Shown: one piece after another, positions 27,389 to 36,183 of the stretch | How positions within the stretch are numbered: position 1 is the stretch's first letter | Layout: each line of letters starts with the position of its first letter | Assembly (NCBI GenBank): GCA_903915655.1 | Contig: CAIWTU010000045.1 | Location: forward strand, 30,965-94,964 | DNA: 64,000 bases | Origin: an uncultured Geobacter sp. | Lineage (GTDB): Bacteria; Desulfobacterota; Desulfuromonadia; Geobacterales; Geobacteraceae | Reading direction: 5' to 3' | Translations under genes and position numbers: made by a program | Notes under the pieces: generated by a model | Told to the model about the DNA's origin: nothing | What the model saw: only the letters and a program-made list of their open reading frames with translations | The model's database searches: none

Positions 27389-27820
27389 GTGAAGCAGGCC
27401 AAAAAACAGTTATTCCATGATTTCATCGCCCGAAAGGGGCTGAAGTCAACCCGCCAGAGGGATCTGATTCTGGATGGTTTCCTCTCTAACGACAGGCACA
27501 TGAGTATAGAGGAACTCTATCTGGCCTTGCGCGCCAAACATCCGAATATCGGTTATGCGACCGTATACAGGACGCTCAAGCTTTTTTCAGAATCGGGTAT
27601 TGCCCGTGAGATTCAGTTCGGGGACGGCCAGACAAGGTTTGAGCATGTTGACGAAGGCGAGCACCACGACCATCTGGTCTGCACCAGATGCGGTGCGGTT
27701 AAAGAGTTTGCCAATGAGGCCATTGAAAAGCTCCAGGCAGCTATTGCCGAAAGCCATGGCTACCTTGTCCATACCCATAAGCTCGAGTTATACGGGATCT
27801 GCCCGAAATGCAGGAAATGA
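27389..27820 (+). CDS. fur: Fur family ferric uptake regulator
   Basis: This regulator of about 143 residues has an N-terminal winged helix (STRQRDLILDGFL, YATVYRTLKLF) and a C-terminal metal-binding dimerisation domain with HHDHLVC, CTRCG and CPKC, which give the structural zinc sites. It should repress iron uptake genes when Fe(II) is bound. I chose GTG 27389, because the ATG at 27359 lies inside the promoter and operator. The first open frame downstream is feoB, 60 bases away. Confidence 0.9.
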   Translation: MKQAKKQLFHDFIARKGLKSTRQRDLILDGFLSNDRHMSIEELYLALRAKHPNIGYATVYRTLKLFSESGIAREIQFGDGQTRFEHVDEGEHHDHLVCTRCGAVKEFANEAIEKLQAAIAESHGYLVHTHKLELYGICPKCRK

Positions 27821-27880
27821 CATTTTCGGCTTATCAATGAAAGTGATTTCCGATAGCAATACCGGTTGTTAGGAGCAATA

Positions 27881-29875
27881 ATGGCGTTTTTTAAGAAAAA
27901 ACCATCCTGTCACCAATATCCCATGGATGCTTCAGGAGGCTCTTGTAAAAAAGTGGCACTCGTCGGTAATCCGAATGTGGGAAAAAGTGTCCTGTTTAAT
28001 GCCTTGACCGGTGCCTACGTTACCGTTTCCAACTATCCGGGCACATCTGTAGAGGTTTCCCGGGGAAGCGCCAATATTGGTGGCCGGCAGTGCCAGATAA
28101 TCGATACGCCCGGCATGTATGCGCTCCTCCCTATCACCGAGGAAGAGCGGGTGGCGAGGGAAATCCTGTTGAACGAGTCTCCCGATCTTGTGGTCCACGT
28201 CCTTGATGCCAGAAACCTGGAGCGGATGCTGGCTATGACCCTGCAGCTCATCGAGGCTGGACTTCCTGTTATCCTGGTGGTCAATATCATGGATGAGGCG
28301 GAACAGATGGGGCTTTCCATCGATCTGCCGCTTCTTCAGGAAAAACTTGGGATACCGGTTATCGGCGCGGCGGTTGCAAAAAAACGGGGGCTGCCGGAAC
28401 TGAAGGAGGCTATATCTGCCTTTGATAAAGGGAAACATGCGGTATTCGGGTACAGTCGTCGGCTCGAGACCGATATAGAAGAGGTTACCCTCCTTCTTCG
28501 CGGGAACTATAACCTTTCCAGGAAGGCACTGGCCCTCCTTCTGTTGCAGCGGGATGAAGAGGTTGCAGGGATGGTCCGGGAAACCGAGGGTGATGGTTAT
28601 GCTGAGGTCGAGGCAAGGGTAAGGGAAAAGATCTTTGCCCGCCGTGATTCTTTCCATCTCGACCTTTCCATGGAAAGAAAGGGTCTGGTCAAGGGTCTCA
28701 TGGCCGAAGTATTTACTGCTCCTCCCCAGACAAGGGTCTCTTTTGGTGAACGTTTGTCCCGATGGGCAGTACGTCCTCTGACCGGCGTTCCACTCCTTCT
28801 GCTCGTCCTCTATTTCGGGCTCTATCGTTTTGTCGGTGGTTTCGGCGCCGGCACCATGGTTGATTTTCTGGAGGGAACTCTGTTTGAGGCCCATTTCAAC
28901 CCTTGGATCACCGGGGTCGTCAAGGCCATAATTCCATGGGCAATTCTGCAGGAACTGTTTGTGGGGGAGTACGGGGTTATTACCCTCGGCCTTCGTTATG
29001 CGGTCGGGATCATCCTGCCAATTGTTGCCACATTTTTTCTTTTCTTCTCCGTACTGGAGGATAGCGGCTATTTCCCCAGATTGGCTCTTCTTGTGGATCG
29101 ACTGTTCAAATATATCGGTCTGACCGGCAGGGCGGTCATCCCGATGGTACTCGGTTTTGGCTGCGATACCATGGCTACCATGGTCACCCGGACCCTGGAA
29201 ACCGTTCGCGAAAGGATTATTGCGACTTTGCTGCTGGCTCTGGCCATTCCCTGTTCCGCACAACTGGGTGTTATCATGGCCCTCCTTTCCAAATTCCCGG
29301 GGTCACTCCTCACCTGGTTTGTCTGCCTGCTGTTTATCTTCCTGGTAATCGGTTTTCTGGCCGCCAGGATCATGCCGGGTGAAGCTCCGATGTTCTACAT
29401 GGAGTTGCCTCCCATGCGGTTGCCGCAGCTGGCCAATGTATTTACCAAGACTTACAGCCGGATGCAGTGGTATCTTCTGGAGATCCTGCCGATCTTCATT
29501 CTTGCCTCCATTCTGCTCTGGCTTGGGAAGATTACCAGTTTTTTTGAGAAAATGATAGAATGGATGACGCCGGTCATGGCGTCACTCGGTCTCCCCAGGG
29601 AAACGGCCATGGCATTTATTTTCGGCTTTTTCCGCCGTGACTATGGCGCTGCCGGCCTGTATGATCTGCAGACCAAGGGAATTCTTAATGCGCGGCAGAT
29701 CACTGTGGCTGCGCTTACGCTGACACTTTTCATCCCGTGCATAGCTCAGTTTCTGATCATGAAAAAGGAGCGTGGGATGAAGGTCGCCGCTTCCATTGGT
29801 TTGTTCGTCAGTTTTCTTGCCTTTGGCAGTGGCTGGATGCTTAACCAATTCCTCCTTATGACCGGGATACTCTGA
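27881..29875 (+). CDS. feoB: ferrous iron transport protein B
   Basis: This 664-residue inner membrane Fe(II) importer has a cytoplasmic G domain (GNPNVGKS, DTPGMYAL, NIMD) in the first 200 residues, a helical spacer, and two repeated Gate-type membrane halves with SVLEDSGYFPRLALLVDRLF and GCDTMATMVTRTLE. An AGGAG lies 5 bases before ATG 27881. The stop overlaps the start of the small Cys-rich gene (TGATG). The N-terminus carries a basic stretch and a histidine before the G domain. Confidence 0.94.
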   Translation: MAFFKKKPSCHQYPMDASGGSCKKVALVGNPNVGKSVLFNALTGAYVTVSNYPGTSVEVSRGSANIGGRQCQIIDTPGMYALLPITEEERVAREILLNESPDLVVHVLDARNLERMLAMTLQLIEAGLPVILVVNIMDEAEQMGLSIDLPLLQEKLGIPVIGAAVAKKRGLPELKEAISAFDKGKHAVFGYSRRLETDIEEVTLLLRGNYNLSRKALALLLLQRDEEVAGMVRETEGDGYAEVEARVREKIFARRDSFHLDLSMERKGLVKGLMAEVFTAPPQTRVSFGERLSRWAVRPLTGVPLLLLVLYFGLYRFVGGFGAGTMVDFLEGTLFEAHFNPWITGVVKAIIPWAILQELFVGEYGVITLGLRYAVGIILPIVATFFLFFSVLEDSGYFPRLALLVDRLFKYIGLTGRAVIPMVLGFGCDTMATMVTRTLETVRERIIATLLLALAIPCSAQLGVIMALLSKFPGSLLTWFVCLLFIFLVIGFLAARIMPGEAPMFYMELPPMRLPQLANVFTKTYSRMQWYLLEILPIFILASILLWLGKITSFFEKMIEWMTPVMASLGLPRETAMAFIFGFFRRDYGAAGLYDLQTKGILNARQITVAALTLTLFIPCIAQFLIMKKERGMKVAASIGLFVSFLAFGSGWMLNQFLLMTGIL

Positions 29876-30048
29876 TGAAATGCGGTTTTTGCGGGTTTGA
29901 ATTCGCCGAGAATGAAGGGAACAGAGGGTGCAGGAACTGTCCCATGGCGTCCGGGTGCAAGATGGTGAAGTGCCCCCGGTGCAATTATGAAAACCCGCCT
30001 GAGCCGGCAGTAGTGAAAACGATCAAGAAACTGTTGCGTAGGAGATAA
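29875..30048 (+). CDS. 57-residue Cys-rich zinc-ribbon-like protein of the feo operon
   Basis: The ATG overlaps the feoB stop, so translation is coupled. The 57 residues contain eight cysteines: C-x2-C near the start, a C-x2-C and a lone Cys in the middle, then CPRC, which suggests one or two zinc or iron-sulfur sites. The C-terminus is basic. It differs from the usual FeoC winged helix but occupies the same place in the operon. It may stabilise FeoB or sense iron; the function is not known. Confidence 0.7.
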   Translation: MKCGFCGFEFAENEGNRGCRNCPMASGCKMVKCPRCNYENPPEPAVVKTIKKLLRRR

Positions 30049-30049
30049 T

Positions 30050-30694
30050 ATGAAGCTTTCGGAAAAAGCGGAAGAAATTCTGGAGACGCTCTGGGTTGAA
30101 GTTGAAGAGGAGGGCGCCGGTTTCGTTGACCTGGAAAAACTGAGATCTTCCTCCGATGACCCGGTGTATAGGGAGCTTAACGAACTGGCCCTTATCGAGG
30201 TCCGGGACGGACGCGTATACCTCCGCCCGGAGGGGAAGGTAGAAGGGCGCAAGATTGTACGCCGCTTCCGGCTTTCGGAGCGGCTCATGATGGACGTGTT
30301 CAACATTCGTGGCGAACAGGCTAAGGAGAAGGCCTGTCAGTTTGAGCATCTGCTTAATGAAGGTGTCGATACCAAGGTATGCACCATGCTGAATCATCCC
30401 GAGACCTGCCCGCATGGAAAAAGAATTCCCCCGGGAGAGTGCTGCCTGGAAGCGAAGCGGAGCGGTGATCTGGGGGTGCTGCCTCTCACCGAGTTGAAGC
30501 CAGGTGATGAAGGTGAGATAGCATACATTCAGACTGAAGACGATAAAAAGATGCAGAAACTGATGGCCATGGGTGTGTTGCCTGGTAACCGTATCCGACT
30601 GAGTCAAGCTTTTCCCTCGTACGTTTTCAAGGTCGGTTATTCGGAATTTGCCATCGACACAAATATGGCCAGGGAGATCTTTGTAAGAAAATAA
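30050..30694 (+). CDS. DtxR-type iron-dependent regulator with C-terminal FeoA domain
   Basis: This 214-residue protein has an N-terminal winged-helix region (about 1-65), a metal-binding dimerisation segment with LSERLMMDVF, CQFEHLL, and MLNHPETCPHGKRIPPGECC (about 70-135), and a FeoA/SH3-like domain (about 140-214, with LTELKPGDEGEI and LMAMGVLPGNRI). DtxR proteins repress iron genes with Fe(II). The fused FeoA domain may also serve the FeoB beside it, since no separate feoA is seen. It starts 2 bases after the Cys-rich gene. Confidence 0.88.
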   Translation: MKLSEKAEEILETLWVEVEEEGAGFVDLEKLRSSSDDPVYRELNELALIEVRDGRVYLRPEGKVEGRKIVRRFRLSERLMMDVFNIRGEQAKEKACQFEHLLNEGVDTKVCTMLNHPETCPHGKRIPPGECCLEAKRSGDLGVLPLTELKPGDEGEIAYIQTEDDKKMQKLMAMGVLPGNRIRLSQAFPSYVFKVGYSEFAIDTNMAREIFVRK

Positions 30695-30756
30695 AGGATC
30701 AGACATCCGGAAACTCCGGATGAAGAACTATTTTTAAATACGAAAGGAGTCGTGCC

Positions 30757-31230
30757 ATGAAAAAATTTTTTGTTTCCGGGGTCTGTTTTTTCGTCATCGC
30801 CTCGGCTTCGCTGGTGGCTGCCGCAGACAGGGTCTCTCTGCCGAAAGGGTATGAGAATTGGGAGAAAAGCAGGCAGAAGGTTGTTACCGACAAAAAATCG
30901 CTGTTCTACGGCATTCATTATACGTACGTGGATAAAAAGGCGATGCCGGCGTTCAAATCGGGGGGGAACTATGCCGAGGGGAGTCAATTTGTCGTGGTCC
31001 AGTACAACATCAGGGAGGAGGGAGGAAGGCCGGTTGAAGGAAAGAAAAACATGATAGTTCTCATGAAAAAGGGGAAAAAATACAAGGATACCGGGGGGTG
31101 GCTGTACGCCGGTTTCGGTCCGGATGGAAAAATAAGCGGTATTGATCCGGTGAAGAACTGTTACCAGTGCCATCTGAAAGAAGCGAAAAGCACCGATTTT
31201 GTTATTTCAAAATATTCAGATTTCGAATAA
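30757..31230 (+). CDS. periplasmic cytochrome P460 family protein
   Basis: This 157-residue protein has a signal peptide (about 1-22, cleavage after VAA) and a single c-type haem motif CYQCH at residues 135-139. The mature part matches the cytochrome P460 fold pattern (LPKGYENWEKS, VVVQYNIREEGG, GWLYAGFGPDGK), whose haem is crosslinked to a lysine in characterised members. Relatives oxidise hydroxylamine or detoxify nitrogen oxides. It is the only c-type cytochrome in the window. Confidence 0.88.
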   Translation: MKKFFVSGVCFFVIASASLVAAADRVSLPKGYENWEKSRQKVVTDKKSLFYGIHYTYVDKKAMPAFKSGGNYAEGSQFVVVQYNIREEGGRPVEGKKNMIVLMKKGKKYKDTGGWLYAGFGPDGKISGIDPVKNCYQCHLKEAKSTDFVISKYSDFE

Positions 31231-31263
31231 TATGAGCAGCCGGGGATCAGATTAACCCGATTT

Positions 31264-32046
31264 TTACGGCTCTGATGCAATATCGTTTTGCAGCAATTCC
31301 TTGACCAGCGCCGCAAGGTTTCTCCCCGCTATCCGCGAGTTTCGAGCCAATCGAATCAGCTGTGGAATTATGTGTGGTTTCAGGGCAATTGTCCGTAATA
31401 TCTTCGGGATTCGGATGTTCATCTTGCTATCGGTGAACTCGCTGATGCTGAATCCAAGTTCCTCGTCTGAGGCGTCGCTGATGGCGCGAATTGCCAGAAA
31501 AGGGATATCCTCTCGATGGGCAGTCCGGGCGACGGCCCAGGTTTCCATGTCGAGGACGGGGCTGACCAGGTCCGGTAGAAGGTTCTTAACCAATTCTCTC
31601 TTGCTGAGGATTTCCGCTGTGGTCAGGAAGTCGCCTTGCCGGGCGGCGCATCCCTGTTTAACGGAGATGGCTTCCACTCTCCGCATGATATTTGCGCTCA
31701 CCTTCAGAAGAATCGTTTCTCCACCCTCGCAGTTATCCCCCTGATACAACCTGCTGCTTCTGGCAACGGCCAGGTCGCCCACAGCCATTCCGGGTTGTAC
31801 CGCCCCCCCGAAACCAAATGATATCATGCAATCCGGACGCGCCGAGGCAATCAGCGCTTCAGCGGCCCTCCCCGCACGCTCGAGACCTATTCCGGCTTCC
31901 ATCAGCAAGCATGATTTTCCGCAGAGACTGAATCGGTAAAGGTTGAAGCCTGCTACCGCCGATCTGTTATAGGCCCCGACAAGCTTGAGCAGGGGAGAAA
32001 TTTCTTCCGGCATGGCTGCAATCAGGCCGATAATTTGCTCTTTCAT
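31264..32046 (-). CDS. hpnG: nucleoside phosphorylase family protein, probably hopanoid-associated HpnG
   Basis: This 260-residue protein has the purine nucleoside phosphorylase fold: IGLIAAMPEEISPLL at the N-terminus, a SFGFGGAVQPGMAVGDLAVA strand, and the DMETWAVARTA catalytic region. Methylthioadenosine or futalosine nucleosidases are close alternatives. The hpnJ and hpnK genes lie divergently next door, which favours HpnG, the phosphorylase that releases adenine from adenosylhopane. The specific assignment depends on this context. Confidence 0.72.
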   Translation of the reverse strand: MKEQIIGLIAAMPEEISPLLKLVGAYNRSAVAGFNLYRFSLCGKSCLLMEAGIGLERAGRAAEALIASARPDCMISFGFGGAVQPGMAVGDLAVARSSRLYQGDNCEGGETILLKVSANIMRRVEAISVKQGCAARQGDFLTTAEILSKRELVKNLLPDLVSPVLDMETWAVARTAHREDIPFLAIRAISDASDEELGFSISEFTDSKMNIRIPKILRTIALKPHIIPQLIRLARNSRIAGRNLAALVKELLQNDIASEP

Positions 32047-32436
32047 TTAATCCTGCGCTATTAGGAGAAGTTCTCGATATCGTCTTTTGAGGTCCTGGCT
32101 GTGTCAATCGGCAGCTTTATCTGCGCGTCTATCCCCCCTGATTATAAGTAATACCTTGAAGCTGTCAAGGAAATTAAGACAGTTACAACTACGGCACAAT
32201 CGGGTCGACTCTATTGTTAAATCAAGCCGAGGTTTTGACCTGATCCGGGAGAGCACTCTTTTGAAGAAGGGCGATAATGATATTTTTGGAGTTTTGCAAG
32301 GGGCTCTTACATCAAGGGAGGAGAGCCGTTAATGATCAGTTTTTTCCGATGGGGTTTTCATCTTGACAAAAAAGGCTCCCCCCTATATTTTAAAGGGTCG
32401 GTTTTGAGAAAAAGCATAGTTTTACAGGAGTCACGG
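32047..32436. other. 390-base divergent intergenic region between hpnG and hpnJ
   Basis: It contains the hpnJ promoter at its right end and no convincing gene. A frame starting near 32087 is open for 81 codons but has no ribosome site or recognisable content, so I leave it out. Confidence 0.4.
32364..32392 (+). promoter_or_regulatory. candidate promoter of the hpnJ-hpnK operon
   Basis: TTGACA at 32364-32369 is followed by TATTTT at 32387-32392 (17-base spacer) or by the better TATATT at 32385-32390 (15-base spacer). Confidence 0.55.
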
Positions 32437-33858
32437 ATGAAACCATTATTCTTAAATCCCCCAACCTACGAGGACTTTGATGGCGGCGCTGGCGCCCGTT
32501 ATCAGGCCTCCCGAGAGGTTACTTCCTTCTGGTATCCGACCTGGCTCTGTTTCCCTGCCGGGATGATCGAGGGGAGCCTGGTTCTGGATGCTCCAGTGCA
32601 GAGGCTTACTCTGGATGCCTGTCTGGAAATAGCCCGGCAGTTCGATATCGTAGTCATGTATACCTCTACCCCCACGCTCCAGTTGGACATAGAAACCGCA
32701 AGACGAATAAAGGAGCAGAACCCTTCGACCATTATCGTCTTTACCGGCCCGCATGTGACGATCCTTCCGGAGGAGTCGCTTCTGGTTGCCAAGGGCGCGG
32801 TGGATCTCGTCTGTCGCGGGGAGTTCGACTATTCAATAAAGGAACTTGCAGAAGGAATTCCCTGGCATGAAATCGACGGCATCAGTTTTCTCAAGGATGG
32901 TGCGCTAACGCACACTAGGGAACGCCTCCCCATCGAAGATCTGGATGCGCTCCCCTTTGCCAGCCAGGTCTACCTCCGTGATCTCCCTTTAGAAGAATAC
33001 GTAATCCCCCACTTCCTTCATCCCTATGTTTCCATTTATTCCAGTCGCGGTTGTCCGTCACACTGCATCTATTGCCTCTGGCCGCAGACATTTTCCGGCC
33101 GGAAGATGCGCACCCGGAGCCCGGAAAATGTCTGCCAGGAAGTGAAGTGGATACTGGAAAACATCCCTTGTGTCAGGGAAATCTCGTTTGATGACGATAC
33201 CTTTACCGCCGACCGGGGACATGCCCGCGCCGTTGCGGAGAAACTGAAGCCGCTCGGTATCTCCTGGACCATCAATGCCAGGGCCAACTGCGATTATGAA
33301 ACTCTCCGGATCATGAAAGAGGCTGGGTTACGACATGTGGTGGTCGGTTATGAGAGCGGCAATGAGCAGATCCTGAAAAATATAAAGAAGGGTGTCACCA
33401 AGGCTCAGGCGATCGAATTTACCCGCAACTGCAAGAAATTGGGGCTTTCCGTCCATGGCGCCTTTATAATGGGTCTGCCGGGAGAAACCAGGGAGACCAT
33501 CAGGGAGACCATCGATTTTGCCTGCTCTCTCGATCTGAACTCCATCCAGGCTTCCCTTGCCTCCCCCTACCCGGGGACCGAATTTTTTGAGATCTGCAAG
33601 AGGGAGGGGTGGTTATCGTCGGAAACCTTCATTGACGACACGGGGCATCAGAACTGCGTCATCAATTATCCTCACCTCACCAGCAAGGAGATCTTCGATG
33701 CGGTTGAAGAGTTGTACAACAGCTTCTATTTCCGTCCGAAATACATCTTCCGCAGTATCATCAAAATGCTCAGTAGCAGTAAGGATCGGAAAAAGATGCT
33801 GAAGGAAGGGAAGCAGTACCTGGCGTACATGAAAAAACGGAAGCAGGCGAAGGCGTAG
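32437..33858 (+). CDS. hpnJ: hopanoid biosynthesis radical SAM protein HpnJ
   Basis: This 473-residue protein has an N-terminal cobalamin-binding-like domain (about 1-150) and a radical SAM core with the cluster motif C-x3-C-x2-C in SSRGCPSHCIYCLW (near residue 205). Later motifs FDDDTF, GYESGNEQIL and GAFIMGLPGET match the B12-dependent radical SAM family that includes HpnJ. HpnJ is linked to late steps in the bacteriohopanepolyol side chain. An AGGAG lies 6 bases before ATG 32437, and hpnK follows. Confidence 0.85.
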   Translation: MKPLFLNPPTYEDFDGGAGARYQASREVTSFWYPTWLCFPAGMIEGSLVLDAPVQRLTLDACLEIARQFDIVVMYTSTPTLQLDIETARRIKEQNPSTIIVFTGPHVTILPEESLLVAKGAVDLVCRGEFDYSIKELAEGIPWHEIDGISFLKDGALTHTRERLPIEDLDALPFASQVYLRDLPLEEYVIPHFLHPYVSIYSSRGCPSHCIYCLWPQTFSGRKMRTRSPENVCQEVKWILENIPCVREISFDDDTFTADRGHARAVAEKLKPLGISWTINARANCDYETLRIMKEAGLRHVVVGYESGNEQILKNIKKGVTKAQAIEFTRNCKKLGLSVHGAFIMGLPGETRETIRETIDFACSLDLNSIQASLASPYPGTEFFEICKREGWLSSETFIDDTGHQNCVINYPHLTSKEIFDAVEELYNSFYFRPKYIFRSIIKMLSSSKDRKKMLKEGKQYLAYMKKRKQAKA

Positions 33859-33886
33859 GCCTCTCTTGCGGAAAGCCTTGCCAGCT

Positions 33887-34753
33887 ATGAAAGAACTTAT
33901 TGTCAATGCGGATGACTTCGGCCTTTCCCAGGGAGCGAACCGGGCGATCATCGCCGCTTTCCGTGAGGGGATACTTACCAGTGCGTCCCTTATGGTTGGA
34001 GGAGCAGCTTTCGACCAGGCGGTCTCTCTCGCAATGGAGAACCTCAGCCTGCAGGTGGGGCTCCATCTGACGTTGGTGGAGGGGCGTGCGGCCCTTCCAG
34101 CCGATGAGATACCAGGACTGGTCGACCGGGAAGGAAGGTTTACCAGTGATCCGGTGCGGGGGGGGGTGCGGTATTTCTTTGAAAAAGGGTTACGAAAACA
34201 GTTGTTCAGGGAAATCGAGCGGCAGATCCAGAAATTCAGGGGAACCGGTATTCCGCTTTCACACATCGACGGTCATCTGAACATTCATATGCATCCGGTG
34301 GTTTTTGATATCCTGCTGGAACTGATGCCCAAATACGGGATTACCAGCTTCAGACTCACCCGGGAAAGCCTGAGGTCGAATCTCGCCATCGACCGGAAGC
34401 GGATAATGGGGAAAATGTTCGACGCCTTCATCTTTTCCTCGCTGGCGCGCCGCAGCCGGACTAAACTGGATGATTTCGGCATAGCCCATGCTGCAGAGGT
34501 AAAAGGCCTGCTCAATTCCGGCAGGATGACAGAGGGGTATCTGCTTCATGCATTGGAGAGTCTCGGGGATGGCCTCACCGAAATCTATTTCCATCCCGGC
34601 TGTTATCCCTGCAGCGAATTACAGGGAATAATGCCGAATTACCTCCACGAGCAGGAACTCGCGGCTCTGACAAGCCCCAAGGTCAGGGAAAAGCTGGCTT
34701 TGCAAGGGGTCAGATTAAGAAACTACAGAGGAGAGGAAAAAGCGTATGTTTAA
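33887..34753 (+). CDS. hpnK: hopanoid biosynthesis protein HpnK (YdjC-type deacetylase)
   Basis: This 288-residue protein begins with KELIVNADDFGLS, the metal-binding NADDFG motif of the YdjC/ChbG carbohydrate deacetylase family. SHIDGHLNIHMHP provides two further histidine ligands, and EIYFHPG closes the active site. In hopanoid clusters HpnK deacetylates N-acetylglucosaminyl bacteriohopanetetrol. It overlaps the next gene by 8 bases. The start at 33887 puts the first strand at the N-terminus; a TTG at 33866 is an alternative. Confidence 0.87.
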   Translation: MKELIVNADDFGLSQGANRAIIAAFREGILTSASLMVGGAAFDQAVSLAMENLSLQVGLHLTLVEGRAALPADEIPGLVDREGRFTSDPVRGGVRYFFEKGLRKQLFREIERQIQKFRGTGIPLSHIDGHLNIHMHPVVFDILLELMPKYGITSFRLTRESLRSNLAIDRKRIMGKMFDAFIFSSLARRSRTKLDDFGIAHAAEVKGLLNSGRMTEGYLLHALESLGDGLTEIYFHPGCYPCSELQGIMPNYLHEQELAALTSPKVREKLALQGVRLRNYRGEEKAYV

Positions 34754-35126
34754 AACGGTTATCATGATGCTGCTGGCTGTTACTGCCGGGACCGTAGGAG
34801 ATATTTTCCTGACGAAGGGGATGAGGGAGTTGGGAGACCTCTCCGCCATGAGTCTCAGAGGGATGCTAAATGCGGCTTTTCAAGCTCTTAGCAACCCGAA
34901 ACTCGTCTTCGGCACGGCAATGCTGGCAATATTCTTTTTTCTCTGGCTTGCAGTGCTTTCCTGGGAAGACCTGACGGTGGCGCTCCCTATGCAGGCACTG
35001 AACTATGTGCTGGTTGCCTTTCTGTCTCAATATTTTCTGGGGGAGATCGTGACACCGATGCGCTGGGCAGGTACTCTCCTGGTCTGCGTGGGTGTTATTC
35101 TGATTACAAAAAGCAGTGGGGCATAA
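34746..35126 (+). CDS. EamA/SMR-like four-helix membrane protein
   Basis: This 126-residue protein has four predicted transmembrane helices, the length of a small multidrug resistance or half-EamA transporter. Recognisable parts are GTVGDIFLTKGM in the first helix and LVAFLSQYFLGEIVTPMRWAGTLLVCVGVIL in the last two. It overlaps hpnK by 8 bases after AGAGGAGAGG, so it is part of the hopanoid operon and may flip or export a lipid or sugar intermediate. Function is inferred only. Confidence 0.7.
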   Translation: MFKTVIMMLLAVTAGTVGDIFLTKGMRELGDLSAMSLRGMLNAAFQALSNPKLVFGTAMLAIFFFLWLAVLSWEDLTVALPMQALNYVLVAFLSQYFLGEIVTPMRWAGTLLVCVGVILITKSSGA

Positions 35127-35147
35127 GCCGCGATCAAAGGGGGTTTC

Positions 35148-35975
35148 ATGGCAGAATCGGTTACTTTGGAAATATTCATCATAGGCAATGAAATACTGAT
35201 CGGAGACATCCAGGACACCAACACCAACTGGATCTGCAAGGAAATCAACAGTCTTGGCGGCCATGTCGTCCGGGCTACGGTCCTGCGCGACGACCCCGGG
35301 GTGATTGCCGCCGAGATGCATGCCGCCCTGCAACGTGGCGCCAGGGTGATCTTTACCTCCGGCGGCCTCGGACCTACAGCCGACGATCTTACACTTGCCG
35401 CCGTGGCCGATGGTGTGGGGGTGAGGGTAACTTTGCATGAAAAGGCGCTCCAGATGGTGAAGGATAGTTATGATGCCATGTATGCAAGGGGTATAATGGC
35501 CCAGGGGGGATTGAACCCGGCACGGGAGAAGATGGCCTGGCTTCCCGAAGGGGCCGTACCTCTGGACAATCCTGTAGGCACCGCGCCCGGAGTACTCCTG
35601 CAGATTGGCGCGACCACTATCATCAGCCTTCCCGGCGTCCCCTCGGAGCTGAAGGGGATCTTCAACAGTTCACTGCAGCCGTTTCTGCAGAAGACCTTTA
35701 AAGGGGGGATCTCCTCCATGCATACCATAACCGTGCGCTGCAACGATGAATCAGTGATGGCCCCGGTGCTGAGCCGGGTGGTCCCTGCCCATCCCGGCGT
35801 CTACATCAAGTCCCTGGCCAGAACCCTCGGGGAGACCCCGGAACTCGATATCTCCCTCACGGCGGTGGGATCGGACCAGTCGTCCCTCGATTCCCTCATC
35901 GGCGCGGCATTACAGGAACTGAAGGACGGGTTGACCTCCATCGGTATCGTCCACTGGGACAAGGCGCAACCGTAG
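35148..35975 (+). CDS. CinA-like molybdopterin-binding domain protein
   Basis: This 275-residue protein corresponds to the N-terminal MoaB/MogA-fold (COG1058) half of CinA. IIGNEILIGDIQDTN opens it, and TSGGLGPTADDLT with PLDNPVGTAPG follow. The C-terminal nicotinamide mononucleotide deamidase domain of full CinA is absent, so a pyrophosphatase-type role is more likely than NMN recycling. AAAGGGGG precedes the ATG. It may be read through from the hopanoid operon 21 bases upstream. Confidence 0.82.
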   Translation: MAESVTLEIFIIGNEILIGDIQDTNTNWICKEINSLGGHVVRATVLRDDPGVIAAEMHAALQRGARVIFTSGGLGPTADDLTLAAVADGVGVRVTLHEKALQMVKDSYDAMYARGIMAQGGLNPAREKMAWLPEGAVPLDNPVGTAPGVLLQIGATTIISLPGVPSELKGIFNSSLQPFLQKTFKGGISSMHTITVRCNDESVMAPVLSRVVPAHPGVYIKSLARTLGETPELDISLTAVGSDQSSLDSLIGAALQELKDGLTSIGIVHWDKAQP

Positions 35976-36183
35976 TCCGGTTTTCGATTTAACTGTTGAG
36001 CCAGTCAAATAGAAAGGAACGCTACCCTGGACCCCATTCCGAATGCCGGATGCCGGTTTTGACCAACCGATTGGTTACTACTCATCTGGTCTTCATATAA
36101 TCAGCATGTTATGCGTAGTCAGTCAACTAATCAGCTGCATCTCTCTTGCCTCGCTGAAACGAAGCTATCGTAACTTCGCGACG

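Noticed and set aside
27932..29263. 443-codon minus-strand open frame opposite feoB
   Set aside because: It is a shadow of the feoB frame with no recognisable domains or start signals.
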